Positions 42,954-51,002 of a stretch of 64,000 nt of DNA are shown in pieces. The notes beneath the pieces are model-generated. The model was not told the DNA's origin, searched no databases, and was given only the letters and a program-made list of their open reading frames with translations. Location: assembly GCF_009762795.1 (NCBI RefSeq), contig NZ_CP046400.1, positions 1,713,501 through 1,777,500 on the forward strand, given 5' to 3'. The translations under genes were made by a program, and so were the position numbers. Position 1 is the stretch's first letter. The number at the start of each line of letters is the position of its first letter. This DNA comes from Pseudodesulfovibrio cashew (GTDB lineage: Bacteria > Desulfobacterota > Desulfovibrionia > Desulfovibrionales > Desulfovibrionaceae).

Positions 42954-43658
42954 TCAGAATCCCTTTTCCAGCGGGGGCCATACGAGGGCATAGGTCGGCG
43001 GATCGATGTCGGCTTTGGGCTGTCCTGCGCAGGGACGCCCGGCCACGCGGAGCTCCACGTGGCGGTTTTCGATGCGCAGCCTGTTTTCGGCAAACCACTG
43101 GATGGCCTGGGGGAAGACGCGGTGTTCGAGCTTGAGGATGCGCGGGCCCAGCTCATCTTCGGTTTCGCCCGCCTGGCAGGGGACTGCGGCCTGGATGATG
43201 ACCGGTCCATGGTCCATCTGTTCGTCCACGAAATGGACGGTGCAGCCGGAAATCTTCACGCCATAGTCGGCAGCGTCGGCCTGCCCGTTCACACCCGCGA
43301 AGCTGGGCAGCAGGGCGGGGTGAATGTTCATGACCCGGTTCGCGAAGGCCTTGAGAAAAACCGGCGTGACCATGCGCATGAACCCGGCCATGACCACCAG
43401 GCCCTCGTCCGTCACGCCCGCCTCATGGATGGCGTCGACCATGGCCTGGTCGAAGGCCTCGCGCGAGGGGTAGTCGGTGTGGAGCAGGACGCGGTACGGA
43501 ATGTCATGGTCCTTGGCCCGTTGGATGCCGTAGGCTGATGCCTTGTTGGAGATGACCAGCTTGATCTCGGCGTCGAGCGCGCCCTCTTCGATGCGGTCGA
43601 TGATCGATTGCAGATTGGACCCGCTTCCGGAAACGAGGACGGCAATGGGCAGCGTCAT
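42954..43658 (-). CDS. purN: Phosphoribosylglycinamide formyltransferase 1
   Basis: The 234-residue enzyme transfers a formyl group from 10-formyl-tetrahydrofolate to GAR in purine synthesis. It begins at ATG 43658, with AAGGAG 6 nt upstream. LVSGSGSNLQSIID is the phosphate-binding start, followed by VVMAGFMRMVTPVFLKAF and the folate/catalytic NIHPALLPSFAG with VHFVDEQMDHGPVIIQA. The C-terminus is about 20-25 residues longer than usual (a proline-rich tail). Gene monocistronic; the next gene downstream on the strand is lptE. Confidence 0.93.
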   Translation of the reverse strand: MTLPIAVLVSGSGSNLQSIIDRIEEGALDAEIKLVISNKASAYGIQRAKDHDIPYRVLLHTDYPSREAFDQAMVDAIHEAGVTDEGLVVMAGFMRMVTPVFLKAFANRVMNIHPALLPSFAGVNGQADAADYGVKISGCTVHFVDEQMDHGPVIIQAAVPCQAGETEDELGPRILKLEHRVFPQAIQWFAENRLRIENRHVELRVAGRPCAGQPKADIDPPTYALVWPPLEKGF

Positions 43659-43851
43659 GTATTCTCCTTGGCATGGCCTTACGGCCCTGTGATTTTGGGG
43701 GGTGACGCGCCGGCGCGTCGCACAAGGAGGTAGTTGGCGCAATTGGCCGGATTAATCAAGGATTGTTTTTACGATGTCACGAGAGGCGAGGAGTGTCGGT
43801 AATTCCCCGGTCCTTTCCGTTGGAGATACTCTCAATCAGCTGCGATTTCAG

Positions 43852-43900
43852 GGGGGAAAATGAATTTCAGCGAAGATGAGCCTGCCATTCATTTTCCCCT
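43852..43900 (-). terminator. Long hairpin after the STAS-like gene
   Basis: GGGGAAAATGAAT and ATTCATTTTCCCC enclose about 22 nt. On the minus strand it lies 27 nt past the stop at 43928. It may be a terminator without a clear T run. Confidence 0.5.
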
Positions 43901-43927
43901 CTCGCCACGGGCTCGCGACTTCGATCG

Positions 43928-44299
43928 CTAATGCGTGAGCCAGGATTCGGCCTCGGCCATGGAGGAAAAGGCCAGAAAGAGGTAGCCCCGGTTGGTGATC
44001 ATGGTCTCGAAATCGCGCACCGGTTTGAGGCGCTGGGGAGGAACCACCAGAGCCCACTTGATGCGCCGCTGGTCGTTGTTTTTGTCAAAATGGGAGACGA
44101 TATCGTATTTGTCGAAAAGGGTCAGGTTCGGTTTGTTCATTTCCCGGAAGTCCAGCAGCACCCTTTTTTCCGCCATCGTCCCTACCGTGGCGGCCACTTC
44201 GTCTATCATCCGCGTAACGCCTCCGGGGGATTCGAAGACCCCCCTGGCCCTGACTAATGCGAACCCGTTCTGGCGGGTCATGTCGTAATCAACGGACAT
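43928..44299 (-). CDS. Small STAS/SpoIIAA-like protein 1
   Basis: The 123-residue protein starts at ATG 44299 with GGAGGGT upstream. The strand-helix pattern (FALVRARGVFESP, then MAEKRVLLDFREMN, KWALVVPP and DFETMITNRGYLFLAFSSMAEAESWL) is that of the SpoIIAA-like/STAS_SEC14 group. It lies 115 bp downstream of a second, similar gene on the same strand (44415), so these are tandem diverged paralogues. Role unknown, possibly binding of a regulator or lipid. Confidence 0.68.
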   Translation of the reverse strand: MSVDYDMTRQNGFALVRARGVFESPGGVTRMIDEVAATVGTMAEKRVLLDFREMNKPNLTLFDKYDIVSHFDKNNDQRRIKWALVVPPQRLKPVRDFETMITNRGYLFLAFSSMAEAESWLTH

Positions 44300-44414
44300 G
44301 GGGACCCTCCCGGTTTCATGGTGTGTCCTGGCCAAGCACCTGGGCAGTATGTTCTGTGTCGTCATCCGTCTTTCCCTTTGTGTTGCGTCGCCACCCTGTC
44401 GGGCTGCGGCAGTA

Positions 44415-44783
44415 TCAGGATGAAAGCCAGACCGATGCCATTTTGAGTTTGTTGAACACCTTTATCTTCATACCGGCGTGTACGCCGATGGTTTCGTAAA
44501 TGCGGGCCAGGGCCATGCGTTCCGGCCGGACCAGCAGCGCCACCTTCATGGGCCGTTCGCGGGAAATTCGCTCCATGGCCCAGACGGCCACGTCGTAGCT
44601 CTCCTCATGCTCCCCCTGGAATTGCAGATCCCGGTGATCCAGAAGGAATCGGTCCGCTTCGCGGCTGGCCGGTTCCGCCAACAGACCGTCGAGATAGCTG
44701 ACCATGTCGTTGGCGTTATCTGTTTCGCCCTCGACGTGCACGAGCAGATAATTAGTTTTTATTTCAGTCTGATATTTGATCAT
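44415..44783 (-). CDS. Small STAS/SpoIIAA-like protein 2
   Basis: A 122-residue protein from ATG 44783; a start at 44813 (MKNGAKRD) is also possible. The fold pattern is the same as the neighbour (NYLLVHVEGETDN, then DRFLLDHRDLQF, KVALLVRPERMALARIYETIG and KVFNKLKMASVWL). Identity to the first copy is low but the lengths, order of elements and the final SW motif match. No promoter is clear. Function unknown. Confidence 0.66.
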   Translation of the reverse strand: MIKYQTEIKTNYLLVHVEGETDNANDMVSYLDGLLAEPASREADRFLLDHRDLQFQGEHEESYDVAVWAMERISRERPMKVALLVRPERMALARIYETIGVHAGMKIKVFNKLKMASVWLSS

Positions 44784-44896
44784 CGTGCAGTCTCTTTTCG
44801 CTCCGTTCTTCATAGAGGGAAGATGGGGGTTTATGTTAATATTAGACGATCATGAAAAATAAATCCACACACGTTTGGAAAAAAAGTACTGCTCAT

Positions 44897-44934
44897 GAAA
44901 AAAAGGGGAACGGCGCATCCGCCGTTCCCCTTTT
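44897..44934 (-). terminator. Intrinsic terminator of cobA-hemD
   Basis: On the minus strand AAAAGGGGAACGGCGG pairs with CGCCGTTCCCC and a run of eight T follows, about 20 nt after the stop codon. Confidence 0.9.
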
Positions 44935-44955
44935 GATTCGATATGTTCCGTATGC

Positions 44956-46464
44956 TCAACCGTTGTCGGTCAGCAGTCCCTCCACCAGGCCGGGGATGGT
45001 GTATTCCTCCGGTTCAATGGCGGGCGTAAAGCCAAACCGCTTGACCGTTTCGGTGGTCACCGGTCCGATGGAGGCGATCTTCACCTCCGGGTACTGCCTG
45101 AACACGTCCGGATTCACCAGCTCGAAGAAGTTCTCCACCGTGCTGGACGAGGTGAAGGTCACGTAGTTGATCTTGCCCTGGTCAAGGGCCGCCTCGATTT
45201 CATCGCCAGAGGACTGGACCAGCCGGGTCTCGTAGACCGGCAGTACGGTCACCGAGCAGCCTGCCTTCTTGAGCTCCTGCGGCAGCACTTCACGGGCAAC
45301 CTTGGCGCGCGGGATAAGCACGTCCTGGCCCTGGATGCCGAGCTTGAGCAGTCCCTCGACCACATGTTCGGCAACGTATTTTTCCGGGATGAAGTCCGGG
45401 TTGATGCCTTTTTCGCGCAGGGCGTCCGCGGTGGCAGGCCCGATGGCCGCGATCTGCATGCCCGCGAATATGCGCGAGTCCAGGCCGATCTGGGCCAGTT
45501 GCTGCCAGAAGAATTTCACGCCGTTGACCGAAGTGAAGACCACCCACTGGTAGCGGGCCAGTTGCATGATGGCGGTCTCGACTTCCTCGTAGTCGTCCAG
45601 GGGCTCCACCGAAATGGTCGGGAACTCGTGTACGCACGCGCCCAGTCCCTTCAGGGTGTTCACCAGCCCGCTGGCTTGCTCTCTGGCGCGGGTCACGACC
45701 ACGCCCTTGCCGAGCAGGGGCCGCTTCTCGAACCACGCCAGCTTGTCGTGCAGGGAGCAGACCGTGCCGACCACGATGATGGACGGAGATTTCCACTGCC
45801 GCCGTTCAGCCGCCTCGGCCACTTCCTCGAGGGTGGAGACGAACGAGGTCTGGTTGCAGCGCGTGCCCCAGCGGATCAGGGCTACAGGAGTGTCCGCAGG
45901 CCTGCCGTTCTTCATCAGGTTGTCCGCGATCATGGGAAGATTGCCCACGCCCATGTAGAAGACCAGGGTGGAGGTGGACTTGCCGTACACTTCCCAGTTG
46001 TGGCCGGACTCGCCCTTGGTCGGGTCCTCGTGGCCGGTGATGAAGCAGACCGAGGTTGTGTGGTCGCGGTGGGTGACCGGGATGCCCGCGTAGGCCGGGG
46101 CGGCCACGCCTGCCGTGATGCCGGGCACGACCTCGAAGTCGATGCCGGCCTCGACCAGCTCCTCGCCCTCTTCGCCGCCGCGCCCGAACACGTACGGGTC
46201 ACCGCCCTTGAGGCGGCAGACGGTCAGCCCGGAGCGGGATTTCTCCACGATCAGGTCGTTGATCTTGTCCTGGGGCAGGGTGTGGTCGCCGCCCTTTTTG
46301 CCCACGTACAGGATTTCGCACTCCGGCTTGCACCACTTCAGAAAGTCGGCGTTTGCCAGGTAGTCGTAGATCATGATGTCGCAGGTCTCGATGATCTCCT
46401 TGGCGCGCAGGGTGAGCATGCCCGGATCGCCCGGACCGGCTCCGACGAGAAAGACGTTTGCCAT
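44956..46464 (-). CDS. cobA: Fused uroporphyrinogen-III C-methyltransferase / uroporphyrinogen-III synthase
   Basis: The 502-residue protein contains SUMT in its first half (FLVGAGPGDPGMLTLRA at ~5-21, RLKGGDPYVFGRGGEE near 85-100, GITAGVAAPAYAGIPVTHR near 120) and HemD in its second (from ~260: GKGVVVTRAREQASGL, then VFTSVNGVKFF and FTSSSTVENFF). HemD closes hydroxymethylbilane to uroporphyrinogen III and CobA methylates it to precorrin-2, the branch point to sirohaem, haem d1, cobalamin and alternative haem. The start at 46464 uses GGAGG from palindromic element copy 6 at 8 nt. The fused form is common in sulfate reducers and clostridia. Confidence 0.94.
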   Translation of the reverse strand: MANVFLVGAGPGDPGMLTLRAKEIIETCDIMIYDYLANADFLKWCKPECEILYVGKKGGDHTLPQDKINDLIVEKSRSGLTVCRLKGGDPYVFGRGGEEGEELVEAGIDFEVVPGITAGVAAPAYAGIPVTHRDHTTSVCFITGHEDPTKGESGHNWEVYGKSTSTLVFYMGVGNLPMIADNLMKNGRPADTPVALIRWGTRCNQTSFVSTLEEVAEAAERRQWKSPSIIVVGTVCSLHDKLAWFEKRPLLGKGVVVTRAREQASGLVNTLKGLGACVHEFPTISVEPLDDYEEVETAIMQLARYQWVVFTSVNGVKFFWQQLAQIGLDSRIFAGMQIAAIGPATADALREKGINPDFIPEKYVAEHVVEGLLKLGIQGQDVLIPRAKVAREVLPQELKKAGCSVTVLPVYETRLVQSSGDEIEAALDQGKINYVTFTSSSTVENFFELVNPDVFRQYPEVKIASIGPVTTETVKRFGFTPAIEPEEYTIPGLVEGLLTDNG

Positions 46465-46471
46465 GTTTGTT

Positions 46472-46590
46472 GCCTCCGGCGGCCGTGGGAAGGGGAGAGG
46501 GGAACCCTTTGTATAGGGCTTCCCCTCTCCCCTTCCCACGGACCCCCATCCCTTCTCCCCTCCTGAACTTTTTGGTTCCGCTTCGCGGGG
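46472..46590 (-). repeat. Palindromic intergenic element, copy 6 of 6
   Basis: GCCTCCGGCGGCC, palindrome with centre GAACCCTTTGTATAGGGCTT, GGACCCCCATCCC, AACTTTTTGG and tail CCGCTTCGCGGGG. On the minus strand the edge GGAGG (46473-46477) lies 8 nt before the ATG of cobA-hemD. 46591-46786 otherwise holds a hairpin and no gene. Confidence 0.85.
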
Positions 46591-46740
46591 AGGGTAGTGG
46601 GAATGGTGTGTTTTGTGCGGCGCCTGGGAAGGATCAGAGAGCGTCCTGTTGGGTAGAACGCGACTCTACGCCGCTTATGTGTCATATCGATCCCGGTCCG
46701 GGCTTCCCGGCGTGTAGGCCGAAAGTCCTGGCAGGGAGGT

Positions 46741-46774
46741 CTGGGGGAACCCTCTTGAGGGAGGGAGCCCCCAG
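46741..46774 (-). terminator. Hairpin at the valS end
   Basis: CTGGGGG pairs with CCCCCAG, enclosing a second pair (CCCTC with GAGGG), 13 nt after the valS stop on the minus strand. A T tract is weak. Confidence 0.5.
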
Positions 46775-46786
46775 GTTGCTTTCAAT

Positions 46787-49453
46787 CTATGCCATCACCG
46801 ACTCGAGGCGTTCCTTGAGCTGGGTGAGTTTGGTCTTTTCCTCTTCCATCTCGGCGAGCTTTTTCTTTTCGCCTTCGACCACGGCCTCGGGGGCGTTGTT
46901 GACGAAGCCGGGGTTCTTGAGCTTGCCGGCCACGCCCTTCATGGTCTTTTCGAGCTTTGCGAGGTTCTTGTCCAGGCGAGCCAGCTCCGCGTCGAAGTCG
47001 ACCACGCCCTCCAGCGGGACCGAGATTTCGTTGCCACGGACCACGGCCGCACCGGACGCCTTGGGCGCCTTTACCTTCGGGCCGATGGTCACGTTGTCGA
47101 TGCGGGCCAGGGACTTGATCAGGTCCACGTTGTCCTCCAGCACCGCGCGGTCGTCGTTGTCCACGGTCTTGATCAGCAGGTCGAGCTTCTTGGCGGGCTC
47201 AATGAGCAGTTCGGTGCGGATGTTGCGGGTGCCGGAGACCACGCCCATAAACAGGTCCATGCGGGAGACCACGTCGTGGTCGAGCAGGTCGTCGCGCATT
47301 GCCGGGAAGGGCAGGGTGGCGATGTCCTCGCTGCGGTCGTCGCCCGCCGGGCGCGGCAGGGCGGACCAGATCTCCTGGGTGATGAACGGGGTGACCGGGT
47401 GCAGCAACTGCATGGTCTCGGAGAGCACGGTCCACAGGACCTTCTGCGTGACCGCCTTGGCCTCGGCGTCCTCGCCGTACAGCACCGGCTTGATCATCTC
47501 CAGGTACCAGTCGCAGAACTCGGACCAGATGAATTTGTACAGGGTCTGGGCGATGTCGTTGAAGCGGTACTCCAGGGTGGCAGCCTTGATCTCGCGCTTG
47601 ACCTCCTCCAGCCGGTGCAGGATCCAGGTGTCTGCCAGGGAGTCCGCGGCGTTGAGCTCCACCGCCGGGATTTCGTCCGGCAGGTTCATCATGGCGAAGC
47701 GGGTGGCGTTCCAGATCTTGTTCATGAAGTGCTTGTAGCCCTCGATGCGCTGCTCCGAGAGCTTGATGTCCCTGCCCATGGCCGCGAAGCTGGTCAGGGT
47801 GAAGCGCAGGGCGTCCGCCCCGTACTTGGCGATCATGTCCAGGGGGTCGATGACGTTGCCCGTGGACTTGGACATCTTCTTGCCCTTTTCGTCGCGGACC
47901 AGGGCGTGGATGTAGACGTGGTGGAACGGCACCTGCTCCATGAACTGAAGGCCCATCATCATCATGCGGGCAACCCAGAAGAACAGGATGTCGAAGCCGG
48001 TGATCAGGCAGGAGGTCGGGTAGTAGCGGGCCAGTTCCTTGGTGTCGTCGGGCCAGCCCATGGTGGAGAAGGGCCACAGGGCCGAAGAGAACCAGGTGTC
48101 CAGCACGTCCTCTTCCTGGACGATGTTCTTGCTGCCGCAGGCGGAGCAGGCGGACGGGTCCTCGATGGACACGGTCAGCTCACCGCACTTCTCGCAGGTC
48201 CAGGCCGGGATGCGGTGGCCCCACCAGATCTGACGCGAGATGCACCAGTCGCGGATATTGTCCAGCCAGTCGTAGTAGGTCTTGGTCCAGTGTTCGGGGA
48301 AAATCTGCGTTTCGGCCGGAACCGCTGCGCGGGCCTTCTCGGCCAGCGGCTTCATGGACACGAACCACTGGGTGGAGACGTGCGGCTCGATGACGGACTT
48401 GCAGCGGTAGCAGACGCCAACCGAGTGATCGTGCTCGACGATCTCCTCCAGGAAGCCCTCGGCTTCGAGGTCGGCCAGGATCGCCTTGCGGGCGGTGAGC
48501 ACGTCCATGCCCTGGTACTTTTCCGGGCCGTTCTCGTTGATGATGCCGTCCTCGTCGAGCACGGAGATGACCTCCAGCTCGTGGCGAATGCCGATCTCCC
48601 AGTCGTTCATGTCGTGGGCCGGGGTGACCTTGAGGCAGCCGGTGCCGAATTCGACGTCGACGTAGGCGTCGCCGATGATGGGCAGCTTGCGGCCCACCAG
48701 GGGCAGGACGGCCTCCTTGCCGATGAGCTGGTTGAAGCGGTCGTCCTCGGGGTTCACCGCGATGGCGGTGTCGGCCAGCATGGTCTCGGGCCGGGTGGTG
48801 GCCACGATCAGGTGCCCGGAGCCGTCGGCCAGGGGATATTTGACGTGGTGCAGGTGGCCCGGCTTGGCCTCGTGTTCGACCTCGTCGTCGGCCAGGGCGG
48901 TGTGGCAGCGGTTGCACCAGTTGATGATGTAGTCGCCCTTGTAGACCAGGCCCTCTTCGTACAGCTTGACGAAGACCTGGCGCACGGCCTTGGCGCGCTG
49001 CTCGTCAAAGGTGAAGCACTCGCGGGTCCAGTCCACGGACGCGCCCATGCTGCGGATCTGGCTGAGGATGTGGTCGCCCTTTTCCTTCTTCCACTCCCAG
49101 ACGCGCTCGATGAATTTTTCGCGGCCCAGGTCGTGGCGGGTGAGGCCCTCGGCCTTGAGCTGGCGCTCGACCACGTTCTGTGTGGCGATGCCCGCGTGGT
49201 CGGTGCCGGGAACCCACAGCACGTTCTTGCCCTGCTGCCGGTTGAAGCGGCACAGGATATCCTGCAGGGTCAGGTTCAGGGCGTGGCCCATGTGCAGCAC
49301 GCCGGTGACGTTGGGCGGCGGGATGACGATGGAGTATGCGTCGCCCGGAGCATCCGGGTCGGGGGAGAAGGTCTTGTCCTCTTCCCAGTGTTTTTCCCAT
49401 TTTGCTTCGACATCCCACGGTTCGTAGGCTTTGGCGAGTTCTTTACGGGCCAT
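46787..49453 (-). CDS. valS: Valyl-tRNA synthetase
   Basis: The 888-residue class I synthetase charges tRNA-Val. From ATG 49453, preceded by AAGGAAGGA, it has PPPNVTGVLHMGH (HIGH-type motif near residue 52), the editing domain, GKKMSKSTGNVID (KMSKS-type motif near residue 527), the anticodon-binding domain and the C-terminal coiled coil (ARLDKNLAKLEKTMKG ... KTKLTQLKERL). All typical. It lies next to cobA-hemD on the same strand with 320 bp between, so separate promoters are likely. Confidence 0.97.
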   Translation of the reverse strand: MARKELAKAYEPWDVEAKWEKHWEEDKTFSPDPDAPGDAYSIVIPPPNVTGVLHMGHALNLTLQDILCRFNRQQGKNVLWVPGTDHAGIATQNVVERQLKAEGLTRHDLGREKFIERVWEWKKEKGDHILSQIRSMGASVDWTRECFTFDEQRAKAVRQVFVKLYEEGLVYKGDYIINWCNRCHTALADDEVEHEAKPGHLHHVKYPLADGSGHLIVATTRPETMLADTAIAVNPEDDRFNQLIGKEAVLPLVGRKLPIIGDAYVDVEFGTGCLKVTPAHDMNDWEIGIRHELEVISVLDEDGIINENGPEKYQGMDVLTARKAILADLEAEGFLEEIVEHDHSVGVCYRCKSVIEPHVSTQWFVSMKPLAEKARAAVPAETQIFPEHWTKTYYDWLDNIRDWCISRQIWWGHRIPAWTCEKCGELTVSIEDPSACSACGSKNIVQEEDVLDTWFSSALWPFSTMGWPDDTKELARYYPTSCLITGFDILFFWVARMMMMGLQFMEQVPFHHVYIHALVRDEKGKKMSKSTGNVIDPLDMIAKYGADALRFTLTSFAAMGRDIKLSEQRIEGYKHFMNKIWNATRFAMMNLPDEIPAVELNAADSLADTWILHRLEEVKREIKAATLEYRFNDIAQTLYKFIWSEFCDWYLEMIKPVLYGEDAEAKAVTQKVLWTVLSETMQLLHPVTPFITQEIWSALPRPAGDDRSEDIATLPFPAMRDDLLDHDVVSRMDLFMGVVSGTRNIRTELLIEPAKKLDLLIKTVDNDDRAVLEDNVDLIKSLARIDNVTIGPKVKAPKASGAAVVRGNEISVPLEGVVDFDAELARLDKNLAKLEKTMKGVAGKLKNPGFVNNAPEAVVEGEKKKLAEMEEEKTKLTQLKERLESVMA

Positions 49454-49584
49454 GTTGTTCCTTCCTTTATGGCGGCAAAAGGGTCGGCGCTCAGCACCGA
49501 CAGCTTGAAATTTCGTATGGTTGCGCTTGCCTTGGCCAGCGTCTCTTTGATAGCGTCGGACTACCTTTGTCGAGAGAGCCGGGC

Positions 49585-50841
49585 ATGTCAAGCATACATA
49601 TATATTGGGACGAGTCGCATTTCTGGGGATTGCTGGTCACCCGCGCGCTGACCGCGTGGGGCATTCCGCATCGCCTCGTGCGCGGCCACGAAATAGCCGA
49701 TGGCGTGCTTTCTGGCAAGTCCGGCCCAAGGCCGGAGCTGCTCATCGTTCCCGGCGGGCGGGCCAAGGGCAAGACGGATCGGCTCGGCCTCAAGGGCATG
49801 GACGCCGTGTGCGAGTACGTCCACTCGGGGGGCACCTACCTCGGCTTCTGCGGCGGCACAGGCCTGGGTCTCACCGGGCCGTACTCGCTGGGGCTCTCCC
49901 CCTGGACTCGCCAGGGCTACAAGAACAGGCTGCATCATTTCCTCTCGGGCCACGTGACCTCGGACCTGGCCGCCGACCCGCTGGTGCCGGAAGGGCTGGG
50001 CGGCGAGGCCATGCTCCCTGTCTGGTGGCCGGGCCGCTTCGCCCCCTCTGACAACGGGGTGACCGTGCTCGCCCGCTACCGCGTCCCCGGTCCGGACTTC
50101 TGGGTGGCCGACCTGCATCTGGCGTCCCTGCCCAAGGGGACCATGACCGACTGGGAGAACCTGTACGGCATCCACCTCCGCCCGGACTTCCTCGAAGGGC
50201 TGCCCTGCGTCACGCGCAACGAGTTCGGCGCCGGGCGGGTCATCCTCAGCTACGCCCACCTGGAGACCCCGGCTTCGCCCCCGGCCAACCGCTGGCTCGG
50301 GCATATCCTTTCCACTGTGTTGGGCGAAACCGTGGGCGAGATCCCGGTCCCGGCCTGGGACGTGGCCGCGCGTCCTGTGCGCTGGGACGACCCGGTCCTG
50401 GCCTCGGCCAGGGCGGCAATGGAAGAGACTGTGGCCACCGGACTCAGCCACTTCCTGCTTTTCTGGCGCACTCCCTGGCTGCTCGGCTGGCGGCGCGGCA
50501 TTCCGGGCGCGGGGATCAACTCGCTTTACTCCCTCATCTGCGAGGCCATGGCCCGCGAACCCGACGATGCGGCCCTCGCCTTCTGGAAGCGTCGGCGCGA
50601 CCAGTTCGCCGTGTTGATGAAGCTCTTGGCGGGCGGGTTGTCCGGTTACCTGCTGGCCGAACGGCTGGCCATGACCGTATTCCACTCCGATCCCGAAGCC
50701 GTTTCACAGGCCGGACTTCTGGAGCAGCGACGCGCCCTTTTTGGCAGGCCCCCCGAGCCCGGCGGCATACACGCCGACCTGGCGGCCATGCTGGAGGAAC
50801 TCTACTGGTTGCTTTCCTTGTCTAATAATAACAGTCACTAA
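49585..50841 (+). CDS. Biotin-protein-ligase N-terminal-domain (BPL_N)-like protein
   Basis: The 418-residue protein starts at ATG 49585. Its first half is a glutamine-amidotransferase-like fold of the BPL_N type: LLIVPGGRAKGKTDRLGLKG, then GTYLGFCGGTGLGLTGPYSLGL with a cysteine in the elbow position, and HLETPASPPANRWLGHILSTVLG. The second half (from about 250) is helical and of unknown role (MEETVATGLSHFLLFWRTPWLLGWRRG). BPL_N proteins lack a proven activity. No biotin gene is adjacent. The stop is 161 bp before fapA. Divergent from valS. Confidence 0.75.
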   Translation: MSSIHIYWDESHFWGLLVTRALTAWGIPHRLVRGHEIADGVLSGKSGPRPELLIVPGGRAKGKTDRLGLKGMDAVCEYVHSGGTYLGFCGGTGLGLTGPYSLGLSPWTRQGYKNRLHHFLSGHVTSDLAADPLVPEGLGGEAMLPVWWPGRFAPSDNGVTVLARYRVPGPDFWVADLHLASLPKGTMTDWENLYGIHLRPDFLEGLPCVTRNEFGAGRVILSYAHLETPASPPANRWLGHILSTVLGETVGEIPVPAWDVAARPVRWDDPVLASARAAMEETVATGLSHFLLFWRTPWLLGWRRGIPGAGINSLYSLICEAMAREPDDAALAFWKRRRDQFAVLMKLLAGGLSGYLLAERLAMTVFHSDPEAVSQAGLLEQRRALFGRPPEPGGIHADLAAMLEELYWLLSLSNNNSH

Positions 50842-51002
50842 TGCTGCCTGCTTCTGGCCCATTTGCCATTTATGGCATGGGTGTGGTATATATCAAACCT
50901 AACTGTTGGGAATTGGACGGAAGGGGAGCCGTCTGTTTTCCTTGAGACTTTTCTGGGGCGGAAGCCTCTCCACTCCCGGATCACTCCTTGCGCGGGTCGG
51001 CC

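Noticed and set aside
47276-49651. 791-codon plus-strand ORF opposite valS
   Set aside because: Antisense shadow of a well-supported synthetase with conserved HMGH and KMSKS motifs; no family match.
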